Assembly (NCBI GenBank): GCA_947646735.1
Contig: CANTFK010000842.1
Coordinates: forward strand, 1 to 64,000
Direction of reading: 5' to 3'
DNA: 64,000 nucleotides
DNA from: Peronospora farinosa
Taxonomy: Eukaryota > Oomycota > Peronosporomycetes > Peronosporales > Peronosporaceae
Positions 29,899 through 41,200 of the stretch are shown piece by piece (within the stretch, counting starts at the first letter, position 1; each line of letters opens with the position of its first letter). A program made the translations under genes and the position numbers. Below the pieces are notes generated by a model. The model saw only the letters and a list, made by a program, of their open reading frames with translations. It had not been told where the DNA came from and ran no database searches.

Positions 29899-31449
29899 TT
29901 ACTCTTGCTTCGTATGCTTCTTTTGCGCCCGCGTTTTACGTCTACGGAAAATGACTATAAGGGCCAACACGAGAAGAACGGCTGCACCGCAGACAAAACC
30001 GAACTGTTTTACAGCCTCGATGAACTCGAGCTCCCGCATCATCTTCACGCCGTCTACACTACGAGCGAGGTTGTTTGCCACGTTAATGAGCGCGATGAGC
30101 TCGTTGCGATGCAGCTTAGGGATCGTCGACACGTCCTCCGCGAGCAAGATCTTGACGGCTGTTCCCAATCCCATAATCTGCAACTTGCCCCAAAGACGGC
30201 ACATCTCACATGTGACGCAGTCCATGATACGACTCACATTCTGAAACTTCTCGCGAAACTGCACTTCAAGCTGCTTCTTCTCCTGCTTGGCTTGTGCTAG
30301 CTGATCGATAGATAGACCGTCGGCTTGAACACGAAAGAGCGCACTCTCATCAAAACCAGACAGGACGGACGAGCATTCGGCATATGCCAAGCAGGAAACG
30401 CCCGACGCCCGAGCGTCATCTGATCCTTCGAGCAAAAGTTGGTGGAGGATCTCCTTCACACGAAGATCATCAGCGGTGTTGCCCGTATTGTAGTCGTACG
30501 CCAACAGTTCCTGACGGTACTTGCTGATCGCCCGCATGACGAACAGGTAGGCGAAGTAGAGGTTCTGGAGTCGATCGCGGTGCTTGCCAACTCGGTCGAC
30601 GAATAGTGAAGGATTGACTCCCCACTTGTTGCCAAATTTGTACGTCAGCGCGATGTGTGTATTGATTGAAGCCTGCAGCCCACTAATGAGGCGGTAGTAC
30701 ACACGCTCTTCTAGACACATGCCGTCAAATGCACTCTCTTTTGGCGGTGAAAAGCAATTTTCCTTGTAGATAGCATTCCAAATGCGTTCAGCCTGAACGC
30801 CGCTATAGCCGGTGTATCTCTCCGGATTTTCCAGCAGATTAATGTACGTCATCGTCTCCTCTTCCTCGCCCTGAGTAGCCCACACATTGGCACTGGGGAT
30901 CTCTTCCCACGCTTCAAAACTCTCACCAGCCACTGCATTTTTGCGCTCAACCTTAGACAGATTGCTTTCCCCCGTCTGCTCATCACAGGGTTTGCCAGCT
31001 TCTCCACGACTCTTACTCTGACGCGACTGAGTCTCATGCTGGTCCAATTGACTCCAGGGTATTGGAATCTCGTGCGACGGACACTCACATACAGCACAGT
31101 CAATACTGGCGCATATACCGTCATCCTGCCACGGTAAATGAGGACATTCTTTGCCCAGATCCACCTTAAAGTAGCGGAAAAATGTGAGACGCGATAGTTC
31201 ATGCAGCAGTGGATGAAAATGCTGATTCACCGCTTTGTCTACTGTCTCGTAGTCGCATGCCGAGTCTTGTACGCTACCTGTGAGCTCTGGTGTCTGACAT
31301 ACTTGGCACTGCAGGTATTCCAACATGTCCTTTGAAAACGGTTTCGGGATGTTGTCGGCAGCGACTAACGACAACGTTGCCGCACAGACGAGAATTATAG
31401 CAAACAATCTTAAGCATAAGAGGCGCTTGAAGGATGCGCTCGCTGTCAT
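29899..31449 (-). CDS. ERO1: Endoplasmic reticulum oxidoreductin 1 (thiol oxidase)
   Basis: An intronless 516-residue frame with ATG at 31447-31449. A signal peptide (about 1-31, LLCLRLFAIILVCAATLSLVAA) leads into the ERO1 core: CDYETVDKAVNQHFHPLL, PLPWQDDGICAS-type region with CASIDCAVCECP, ENPERYTGYSG, and the FAD-proximal CVTCEMC at 411-417 followed by RLWGKLQIMGLGTAVKIL. The enzyme uses FAD and oxygen to oxidise protein disulfide isomerase in the ER lumen. One membrane segment at about 481-501 is followed by a basic tail ending KKHTKQE, which would anchor it as a type I membrane protein; animal and yeast enzymes lack such a segment. A charged insertion at about 150-195 separates the two halves. 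Confidence 0.93.
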   Translation of the reverse strand: MTASASFKRLLCLRLFAIILVCAATLSLVAADNIPKPFSKDMLEYLQCQVCQTPELTGSVQDSACDYETVDKAVNQHFHPLLHELSRLTFFRYFKVDLGKECPHLPWQDDGICASIDCAVCECPSHEIPIPWSQLDQHETQSRQSKSRGEAGKPCDEQTGESNLSKVERKNAVAGESFEAWEEIPSANVWATQGEEEETMTYINLLENPERYTGYSGVQAERIWNAIYKENCFSPPKESAFDGMCLEERVYYRLISGLQASINTHIALTYKFGNKWGVNPSLFVDRVGKHRDRLQNLYFAYLFVMRAISKYRQELLAYDYNTGNTADDLRVKEILHQLLLEGSDDARASGVSCLAYAECSSVLSGFDESALFRVQADGLSIDQLAQAKQEKKQLEVQFREKFQNVSRIMDCVTCEMCRLWGKLQIMGLGTAVKILLAEDVSTIPKLHRNELIALINVANNLARSVDGVKMMRELEFIEAVKQFGFVCGAAVLLVLALIVIFRRRKTRAQKKHTKQE

Positions 31450-31672
31450 GATGCTCAGAGTTGGCAGTCGGATGATGCCACGTAGAGCTGCGCTTTATCT
31501 ATTATCAATAGTTTGTTGTTGTTTGATTGTATAATGTCGATGTTAAGCGAAGGTAACGCATATCCGCGCAACATTCGAGCTTCAACTAAGAAAAACTTCA
31601 AGTACGTCATCATTGTTCTTGGGGCTTATTGAGTCTTGATAGCCTACGTCACTAACACGTACGTCATTATTA

Positions 31673-32899
31673 TTATAGCGGACCAAAGTCGCAAGTAATC
31701 ACCTTGAGCGCACTCTGACGCGTAAGCAAGTCACGCTCTTCAGACGTCAGAAAAGCGTTCTCGACACACTTGGCGTGGTTGTGAGCGACTTGCACAAGCT
31801 TGTATGCATGCACCAGATCACGTTCCAGCTCTGCTAGACTCAAAGTTTTCGGAATGGTTTGTTCCCATGGTTTCGACTCGAGCATATGGTGCTCGCACAC
31901 GTCCGATGATCGCACATCTTTTATGTCATTCGTGACGAACGCTGATAACGCCACATGCAGCCAGACCTTCCATGCGCGCTCACGATCCTTCGGTGCCAGC
32001 AAGTGCTCAACCTGCTGCAGAGCCCACGCCGATGTCACCGCGTGCAGGATTACAAAATCATTATGCTCAATCATCATGTACAACCACAAGGCCAAATCAA
32101 GCGCAAACACCCCGTCCATCTTTGAAAGGTCGTATCGGTTGATCGTCTTCCAAATCAATAGAAACGCGGTTGAGCTCCCTCGTTCCGGGTCGCCCGACAT
32201 CGTACTCAAGCGCTTCTGGAGTTTGCCAATCTTGAGATCAATGAGCGGCTCCGTCTGAAGCTTGCGACGCATCTCACCCAGCAAAAACTCATTGCCATTT
32301 AGCGAATGCACTAGTTGCAACGCCTCTCCACGCGACAACGTTTTCTTTTCGTAAAGTTCCTCGCCAGTAACATTGTGAGGCTCGTCGAATGACAGATAGG
32401 CATAGTGCATGTACGTCAGCCCTTCCGCCACAAGACGCTCCCCGCCAATGTGGTAGGAATAGCCAAGCTGAATGATAGAGTGAAGAAGCGCTCCAGCCAG
32501 ACCACCGACTAGAAAGGGCAAATGTTTCTTCACTGCTCCGTCAATCCCCAAATCGTGCACTTCAGTAGCATAAAGCGCCAGGAGTCCGTCAAAGTTCTGT
32601 CGCTTGCCAAGCAACTCATGTGCACTTGCAAACGTCAGTTTTGACTCTTGCAAGACCTTTGCAAGCCCGTCGGACTGCGTTACATCTTCGTAATTGGTCT
32701 CTTTTTTCTCCAGCATCGTTGAGTAGTTCACTGCAAAATGCTCAATCTTTTCTTCACTAGCACCGAGGTCGAACAGCGCCACAACACCATGAAGCAGGTG
32801 GTTCGACAGATATCCGCCATATTCAATGCGATAGTGAAGCGTTGACCAGTTCTTTATTAGCTGCTGTTGCACTTGCTTTGCGCTTGCACGAACAGCCAT
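31673..32899 (-). CDS. Questin oxidase-like protein
   Basis: An intronless 408-residue frame with ATG at 32897-32899. Features of the questin oxidase-like (DUF4243) family: an N-terminal YRIEYGGYLSNHLLHGVVAL with the conserved His residues, LFDLGAS, and in the middle GGLAGALLHSIIQLGYSYHI followed by YMHYAYLSFDEP. In fungi, questin oxidase performs a Baeyer-Villiger-type ring opening of an anthraquinone, but many family members have no known substrate. No signal peptide or polyketide genes are nearby, so a secondary-metabolism role is not supported here. It starts 367 bp from the ankyrin gene, head to head. Confidence 0.75.
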   Translation of the reverse strand: MAVRASAKQVQQQLIKNWSTLHYRIEYGGYLSNHLLHGVVALFDLGASEEKIEHFAVNYSTMLEKKETNYEDVTQSDGLAKVLQESKLTFASAHELLGKRQNFDGLLALYATEVHDLGIDGAVKKHLPFLVGGLAGALLHSIIQLGYSYHIGGERLVAEGLTYMHYAYLSFDEPHNVTGEELYEKKTLSRGEALQLVHSLNGNEFLLGEMRRKLQTEPLIDLKIGKLQKRLSTMSGDPERGSSTAFLLIWKTINRYDLSKMDGVFALDLALWLYMMIEHNDFVILHAVTSAWALQQVEHLLAPKDRERAWKVWLHVALSAFVTNDIKDVRSSDVCEHHMLESKPWEQTIPKTLSLAELERDLVHAYKLVQVAHNHAKCVENAFLTSEERDLLTRQSALKVITCDFGPL

Positions 32900-33266
32900 T
32901 TTACGCGATTGGTAATATTGGCAAATAGAGTCGACAGATAGAGAGAGAGAGCGAAATAGCGTATGTACTCACAGTTAAGAGAAAAATGTACGACCGTATT
33001 TCAAGTAGCTTTCCCAATACAAAAACTAGCTTGCTTCAACTGCCCGTAGCAACAGACAAAAAAACCGAACTCGCAACCAATAAAGCACTACTACTGCATC
33101 GACGTAACGGGTGTCAAAGCCGAAACGACACTGTCATCTAGTAGCTGATCAGCACTTTCTCCTGTACATTCAGCCAACAAGTACACTGGATTTCGTTTCC
33201 TTTGTACAAGATATTAGACATTTTGAGTGACCATCACTCTTGTCCGCATTCCGTCATCTTACGAGC
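32900..33266. promoter_or_regulatory. Divergent promoter, questin-oxidase-like / ankyrin protein
   Basis: 367 bases between divergent starts. Contains a short GA dinucleotide run (about 32938-32951), with no other motif assigned. Confidence 0.45.
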
Positions 33267-36200
33267 ATGGGCAACGAGCAATCGACAGCTAACGGCTCGC
33301 GTAGTGATGGCATCCCTTTTGTATGTTGGCAACGAAGTCCCAAGCAGCAACAGACGACGATCACTGAAGACATGAACGTCAATCTGTACGTACAGAAAAG
33401 CACGACCACGAGCTACCACTTTGCAGAGCCTTCTAGCTACCGATACGACCGTGTACCGCGCATAGTAAATGGGACAGTCGTGTACATGGATCCTCCAAAA
33501 GGTGATGGAGAGCTCAAGAACAAGATGGAGCTACTAGGAAACATTGCAGTCATTGAACGAGGTGGTCGTGTTCATTTTCCTGATATTGTACGACGTATAT
33601 TGGCTGTTGGAGTCACTGGGATCGTCTTTATTGAACGGACGGACAATAAACACGCGATTCAGTCATTATTCGATGGATTTCATTCGTCTGGACGTCAATC
33701 CGTGTCCATTCCTATTGTATTACTGTCAAAATACCATGCAGATCAATTATTACGGGATAAACCATCACGGATTTCAATTGAGTTGCTCTGGGGAGAACAG
33801 GCGTGTAAACATGTTGTACTGGACGATGTATACTTTGGGATTCAGACGGCAGCACGTGCTGGGGATGTCGAACTATTGAGACACTTGCTGGACATCAATG
33901 CTACGGGAAATGTCGTGGATGTGCGTTGCAATCGCATAATTCAATTGTAAGGGAGGGGGAGGTCGTTTGGCTAAAGTTGCTGACTGTGAGTTTGTTTGTT
34001 TCGAGTGCAGAGTTTTCCAAAGGCAGTAGCACTGTGTGATGCTGCTGAAAATGGGCATGTCGATTGTATCGAGATCTTACATAGTATTGGTGTTTCACTA
34101 GACGAGCAAAAGGTAGTAGTTAATGTAGGATTGGTCATGAAGGAGAAAAATGTGCTGACGCTAATCACTGTTTGCCTGTACACAACTATTAACAGCCCAC
34201 GGGTGTGTCGCCACTTATGATGGCTTGTTCGGTCGGGAATGTGGAAGCAGCGCGGGCCTTACTAATGTTTGGTGCCAGTCTAGACTTGGAAGATGTGAGT
34301 TTTCCTCTGCACAGATGTACTAAAATGGGTGAGTTTGGAATCCATGACTAACGATAAAGCAATGCTAGGTGCATGGCATGACTGCGCTGATGGTCGCTGC
34401 TCGTGACGGCCGTGCAAATTGTGTGAGACTGCTGATCAAAAAGGGAGCAAGAATAAACTTGTCCAGGAACCGAGTACGTTGAGTGCGTTTAGTCAGCTCG
34501 AGCAAAAATGATTGCCGACTGACGAATGCTCCGATGATTTATTGCTGTAGAGTCGTGGCACTACAGCACTTCACATTGCTGCTCGAGGTGGCCTGGAGGA
34601 ATGCTGTTCAATTTTGCTAAATGGCGGAGCAGAACTCGAGATACAAAGTGTACGTATATTTTTGCCGAGCATCAGTACTCGAGGCTTACTTAGTACATGG
34701 ACGTTGATGTACTAAGTAGCTGCAAACGTCCATATACGTGTGTGTTTTGTGTAGCCTAATTCAACCACAGCTCTAATGGAAGCTGCGCGTGCCGGAAATC
34801 TTGGTTGTATAAAGTTACTAGTCAAGGCTGGTGCAAGTCTGGTCGCGAAAGATGTAAGCGGCTGCAGTTCTGTTCAACTAAACTTTCGGCCACCATGCTC
34901 ATATTAGCGAGAAATGATACTGTGTAGAGAGATGGGAACACCGCAGAGCATCTAGCAAGGATAGCGGGATACCCTGATATTGAAGATTACCTGCGCGAAC
35001 ACGCTGAAAGTGTGAGTAGCGTGGTCACGATAATATGGGAACTTGTTTATAGCTAACGTCTATCGATCCTTGTAGGAATCCGTTAAGGACCATCGTCGAA
35101 AAATTGAAGAAACTGTTGCCAAGCAGAACTCGACCCTGCAAGATTTGTTGGAGATTGCAAAAAGCAGTCAAATCTCAATTGATATTTTATATCGAGAGAT
35201 GGTACGAGAGCACAAGTCGAGTATGTGGCTGGAGCAGCCTCGAATTATTTATGAAGTGTTTCGCCTGCTAACGATATCAGTATCGTCTTCCGAGTCTGAC
35301 TCCACGGATGATCCCAATTACGGCAAGTACGCTGTCCAGCATTTTTGCAGCGAGGTTGCACTGTGGTACTCGCCGAAAATCTTCCAAAAAGATAAGCCTG
35401 GTGGCACTGGACGGACTTTAAACACGGCCAATGATTATGACGTTAAGACTTCATCTGGATATCTGAAGGTACTATTTAACTTCATTTGCACTGCGGATCC
35501 CTTGGATGATGTACTGCTGGTTCTTTTCTGCAAAGTCGTCAACCACTTGATTGTGAACGAGAGCCTTGGAGGCCTTATTTGGCGCTTCATAGCTAATGAA
35601 GGAAAAATGATTGTACCTTGGCTAGTGTGCCATATCGGTCTCGATTCGATTCGCGACACCCTTGTGTGGCTGTTGTACTCAGACATGTCGGAAGCAGGGC
35701 AACTTAACGTACTGAAGAGTGGTATTTTCGACTGCTTGTTTGCTCGCCTTTACTCATGGCAGCGGACACTAGGATGGGGTGTGGGAACAGCATTTCAGCG
35801 CGACTCTGTCGAGAACATTTGCTCACTGATAAACTACATCATCTATCCTCCTTCAGTGTACATAATGAACAACGTGGCTACTTTCGTGGAGAACACAGAC
35901 CACTCGTTGCCGTTGATAACGGACCAGCATCTTCCTCTCCATCACAATGAGCTGTTCAAGTCGTTACTGATATTTATACTTAGCACACCGGATGTCTCGT
36001 TTGGCACACTGCTTGATTTGGGATTCGCGGAGGTCTGTCGCCAAAGTACTCAGGGATGCAAGTCTTTGGTTGTCCGTGAAGGCGGTGCCCTGTCTATCGT
36101 TATGATGATGATGAGTACGTTGAATTACCACAAGAAAAAACGTGATGTAACAGGAATTGAAGATCTTTTGAAGGTTGTCTGTGTGTCGGTGCTAAATGCA

Positions 36201-38112
36201 CTGATTCCTCGTGTGGAAAAATTTGTGAAGCTGTGTCGCGCAGTGGTTACGTCGGACGTCAAAGCGCTTCGCGCAATATCCAATTCTTTAAGCCCTGGAA
36301 AGATCAAGGCTGTGGGCACTAAAGGATCTGCGCTATTGCACATCATTACGTTTCTAAAACGTTGTGTGTTTTTGCAAAGTGGAGAAGTGGATTACCTGCT
36401 GGCAGATTTTGGCTTGATGCCGTGCTTATTAGCCTGTTATGGATCGCACCCTAGCAACAGCATGTTGCACCATGAGCTTACAGACGTCATTAGATTTGTT
36501 TTGATGGACCCAGATCAGAAACGCCTGCCATCGTCTCCTTTATTGAATAGTCTCTTCATTGAGGGTGCGAACATTTTGGACTTTGTCATTTGGGCATACG
36601 ATGAGCACATGCAGTACAAGGGTCATATGACTACTATCGCAAACAGCATCTTCACACTGACAAAGTACGTAATGTTGTGTGCAACATTGTCCTTTTAATG
36701 CTCTAACGTGTTTTGTTCTATTTTCTAGCACCCCAAATTGCAAAAGTGGATCAGTTGCAATCACATGCCAAGATGTTGTGCGGCAGTACACATCGCAGCA
36801 CATAAAGTGGGTGAAATTTGAGCAAATTCTTGCAGAGCAGAATCGTGTCGAGATGCTACCGCTGGGCGAGCGTAATGCGCCGTTGTGTCATGGATGCTTG
36901 AAGCTGAAGCAGAGTGCGGTCGATTATGTGTCGACTACGCTCACACACGCTGAGGAGAATGAATATTCTGGCTATATGGAGACCATTTTCCCGTGTGCTG
37001 CAAGTCGCTACTGCAAGGTCACATACACGGACGAGTTCATCACGGGATTCATGTACAAAAAGGACAAGATTCACGATCATATTCCTATTCCAGAGCCAAC
37101 ACGTGTAAGCTCGTTCATCCAGTTCCCAGTGCCTATGCCATTTCACGCGCTTACGTTTACCATCACGTTCTTCGGTTTATGCCAAGTGTGCGATAAGCTC
37201 TGGTACTGTGACACGCTTCAAAGTGCTAACTGGACGAACCGTATGAAGTGGGTCATCCCTACATCTGTCCGTAAGTGGTATAGCTTCGGCGTGACAGAGG
37301 GTCCGGGAAGCGGTGCACACGGTTTACAGTTTTCATCAAAAGGCTACAAAAACTTTATTGTGCTTACTGACACGTGGGGGCGGCAGGAGCAGTGGATGCA
37401 CGCGATCGAAGATGCTATGCAGAGCCTAGCTACTCAAATGTCTCGAGGAAACACGGAAAGTGCAATGGCAATTGAGATTGATAATGAAGTCGACGCGGAA
37501 GAGTTTGACGTGCAGCGCATGCGAGAAGTTACGGCTGGTTCGGGTGGTGTTGGCCCAGTTGGCACGTCCCTTCTCGTGGGATCTGCTCCAAAAAGCAACT
37601 GTAGTAGTCGTATCTCGCGTCTGTTGGATGAAGAAGAAAATGGAACTCGCCGCCGGAGCAACACGATGTCATCGATTGAAAGTGAATCAGGGCCGCCCAG
37701 GGATATTGTAGACGACGATGACCAAAACAGCGACACGTTATCACCTTCGCAAGAATTGACAATGCCCACCTTGCGGTCACGGTCTTCCGTTGAGCTAACG
37801 TGCAATGGAAGTGGCCCGACTTCAGTCTCACCGCATAGTAAAGTTTCGGGAGACTCGCGTCGGAACCTTGATCTGAAGCGCTTCCAACCGGATACGCAAA
37901 AGTTTTCCGAAATCCTAGGCAAACTCAAGATTGGCTCTCCACCTCGTACCAGTAGCGCCCGAACACTTGTAAGTACGTCAGGCAGCATCGCGCCATTCAG
38001 TCAAATGAACGTTGCGAGTCCCCATAGCGGTATAAACAGTCGTTCAGTAGCTGAGCTCGTAGGTATGCGTCATGTTGTTTCAACCCCAGACCTCACTCGA
38101 ATGCAGGGTTAG
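33267..38112 (+). CDS. PA, ankyrin, SAPS-like and PH-like multidomain protein
   Basis: Nine exons: 33267-33920, 34011-34112, 34196-34294, 34369-34473, 34551-34649, 34755-34853, 34928-35011, 35076-36664, 36729-38112, giving 1404 residues. ATG 33267 gives MGNEQS, a consensus N-myristoylation start; the upstream TTG-initiated frame is ignored. A protease-associated-like domain is at about 75-200 (GNIAVIERGG, GVTGIVFIE). Six ankyrin repeats are at about 195-415, most encoded by one 99-105-bp phase-0 exon each. A helical region at 440-930 includes LVCHIGLDSIRDTLVWLL near 600, resembling SAPS domains of PP6 regulatory subunits. A Cys-containing, PH-like region is at about 1040-1180 (ending GRQEQWMHAIEDAMQ), then a Ser-rich tail. 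It is likely a membrane-associated signalling scaffold. PA and ankyrin calls are firm; SAPS and PH are inferred. Confidence 0.85.
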
Positions 38113-38291
38113 CTAGAGCTTTGGAGACTTTCAATCATCACCTTCGACGAAGCAAGTCTGTCTGATCTTTCAATACCAAAACAACGTGAAGAAGCGTTGA
38201 AGAGAACAATCTGTTTTCTGTGAAGATACAAAATCGCTAGACTTAATCGACCTACGAGCTCAAAAGAAGAGCACTTAGAAAGTCGCTTCGA
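38113..38291. other. Tail-to-tail intergenic region
   Basis: 179 bases between the ankyrin-protein stop and the glucan synthase stop. Nothing recognised. Confidence 0.5.
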
Positions 38292-41200
38292 CTAGTCATC
38301 GCGGGTTTTCTTCTTCTTTGAAACGCGTTTAACCTTGACAACCTGCGTTGGAGCCACATCGTGTGCGAAAAGCTTCGATACCTCGAGACCCGAGGTGAAA
38401 GCGTTGTTGAACATGACACGCTGCTGGAACGAGGAGAGAAAGGGCAAGAACATTGACACAATCATAATAGGCCCGAATACAATCCATCCAACGGCACGGT
38501 CGTAGCCGCGAGCTAGCGCGCGCACGACGATGTGGTGGTACTGCAGGCGCAAAATGCACACTTGCATGAACCAGTAGATCGCCAGCATCAGCAGAATAAA
38601 GATTGCGAACAGATTGCCAAACGACAACACCGTCAGACTCAGCATCGAGATGAGAAAGCAGCAGCACGACAGCAGGAATTTAATTTTGCGCAACTTGCGC
38701 TGTTTCATCGACATCTTCTTCGTCACACGGCTAGCAACGTAACCGCAGCATATCAATAGCGCAAAAACCACAATGACCAAAGCGGATAGAGCGTACGTCA
38801 ATATCCCATCTTCAGATCGGATAATCCTGTTCGGCTGCTCGAAATACGCGTCGTACATCATGTTTAGGTACATACCGACAGCAATTAGCAGGAAACGAAG
38901 CTTGCGAACGCCAGTAATGAAGCGAGCACCACCGGTCGTGTGCTCCAGGTATTCCTGCTCATTAGACCACCAACCAAACCAACTGTCTGCCGAGTCATTG
39001 TTCGTTTTCAGCCAGTTTTGCCAGTCATTGTAGTCTTCAATGATTTTGTCCCAGTCCAGGCCACTCGGGTTGAAAAAGAAAGGTGCCCACATCCACGTCG
39101 CCGCAATAATCCACAGCGAGTAAGACATGACACCATAGTTCTGGTTGGTCGGCAAAACACACGACTGATAGTGATCAGCGTAGCAGCGCGTTCGCCACTC
39201 AAGGTCTGTCGGCTGGACGTCGTTATAGAAATTGCTATCTAATCGCCATGAGCAGTTGCACCACGAAAACGTGCCGTAGGCGTAGAACATCAACAACAGG
39301 AATAGCAGTTCTACTCCACGGTAAAAGTGGCTGAACGCATAGAAGCGATAAAGCTCCGCAAACTTCTCGTGCTTGATCGTGAAACCACGACCCGTAGCAC
39401 GGTACTTAGCGCCACCATGAATCAGCGTGCGGTCAAAGTAATGCATACGTGTACCCATCTGGAATGTGAAAAAGATGGGGCCTAGCGTCATGATGTTCCA
39501 CAACAAATACGTAAAACCATGACGAAAACCCTGCTCTACGCCAACCACTGCAATAACCGGTACCACCAACAGGAAACCGAACTGGAACGCCCACGACGTA
39601 TTCAATGTGCCAGCGATTCCCAGCCCGCCCTTCTCAAGGAAGTAACTGTCCATGCCACTCAACGCCATGTACACCTTGCCGTAAATAAAGAAATACACTC
39701 CCACCACAGTCATAGACTGCGTAAAGTACCACCCCAGATTTCCATAAAACCACGAATGCAGACGGAAGAAGTCTAGGCGAGATGCCATACGCATCGCGTC
39801 GCGAGAAATCACAGCTTCACCAGCACCAGAAGACAGTTTGGCCTCGAAAAGAGCTAGCTGTTGCATACCAACATCACGACCCTTGCCTACTTGGATAAAC
39901 TCCTCGTGAGACGTACGCCCACCACGAAGCGTACTGTTGAAACCAGCAAAAATGTCTTCGGAAAGGTTGATACCTTTGGATGCCTTGGCAGTGCCACCAC
40001 AACTCATGGCAAACAGTTTGTCGAATATATCAGGGTGGCCGTAATGCTGACGCACATGGAAGAGGGCAAGCATTCGCTGGCCCAGCGACACGAACGACAG
40101 TTCCTGGATTGACATGAAGCTGGCAAGATTCGACACACCGCCCGTAAACACATGCTCTCGGAAACCAATGATCGTCAAGGGACGTTTTTCAGTGCCGCTG
40201 TCCATTGTCGACAGCAAGTTTGGCATCTTCAGTGCTTCCTCGAGGTAGCCATCTTGGTTCATATCGATACACTGCAACAGCTCACCACGCGAGAAAATAA
40301 TGGCATGGTTCTGGTTCTCAGGCTTACCTTCACCAACGATCGGATTACCTGGAAGCTCCACGCGGTAAATTTCGACAACCTTGTCATCCAATGCTCGAAC
40401 TAGCACTGAAAAGAACTTGGGAGGACCGTCCTTGACCTTCTTCGGGCCATCCACGTATGCAACACGCAGGTTAGGATGTTTGCGAAGCAGGAAGTCAATG
40501 TCCTGAGCTTGATGCTTTTGTTCGTCCTTCATTTTTCCGTAAATCTGACACGTGCACACGTAGTTAAACTTGAGATTTACCATCTCATTCAGCTTGCAGC
40601 ACTTGTTGCACGAGCACGTCAGTTGGTGCATCGGCTCATTCTCGCCAATTTCCAACCAGTGCAAGAAGCGAATAGCTTCCTCGTTGTACATCATACCGCG
40701 CGCAGTACGAGCCAGCGTTTGACCACGGTAACTTGCCCACAACTGAACCTCCTCTGGATTCTTCTTTAAAGCCTCATTCATGTCCTTGGCCTGAATACGT
40801 TCCAGCAAATTCTCCCATTCAAAAGGGTAAATAGTCTGCAGGTAGTATAACAGCTTAATGCAGTCATCATTCTGAGCAGTCAAATCCTTGATCGAGTACA
40901 TCACAATTTCGTTGTAGTAAGGCGTCGACACAGTCAACGAACGGATCTTGCGAATAGGCTTCGCCTCCGGCATGTCCATGAACAAAGAGTTGGCAAAAAA
41001 GCGCAAGCGACGGCGTCCCTCTTCCGAGCGCGGCTCAGCATCAAAGTTGTCGACTGTCAATAACTGGTATGCACGTGACACAATGTCTAAAGCAGCTTCG
41101 TCGTTTACAATCTTTTGCAACTGCAGGCTTGCGTAATGCTGAGAATCGCCTGGGAAGAAGAACGAGTTAGGCTTCAAAGGGGTATCGTTTAGCATCTGCA

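Noticed and set aside
33240..33266. Longer N-terminus for the ankyrin protein
   Set aside because: The extension starts with TTG. The ATG at 33267 gives a consensus myristoylation start.
40210..40300. EF-hand-like loop (DMNQDGYLEE) in both glucan synthases
   Set aside because: It is part of the conserved GT48 segment following the RGE motif, present in the family without calcium-binding helices.
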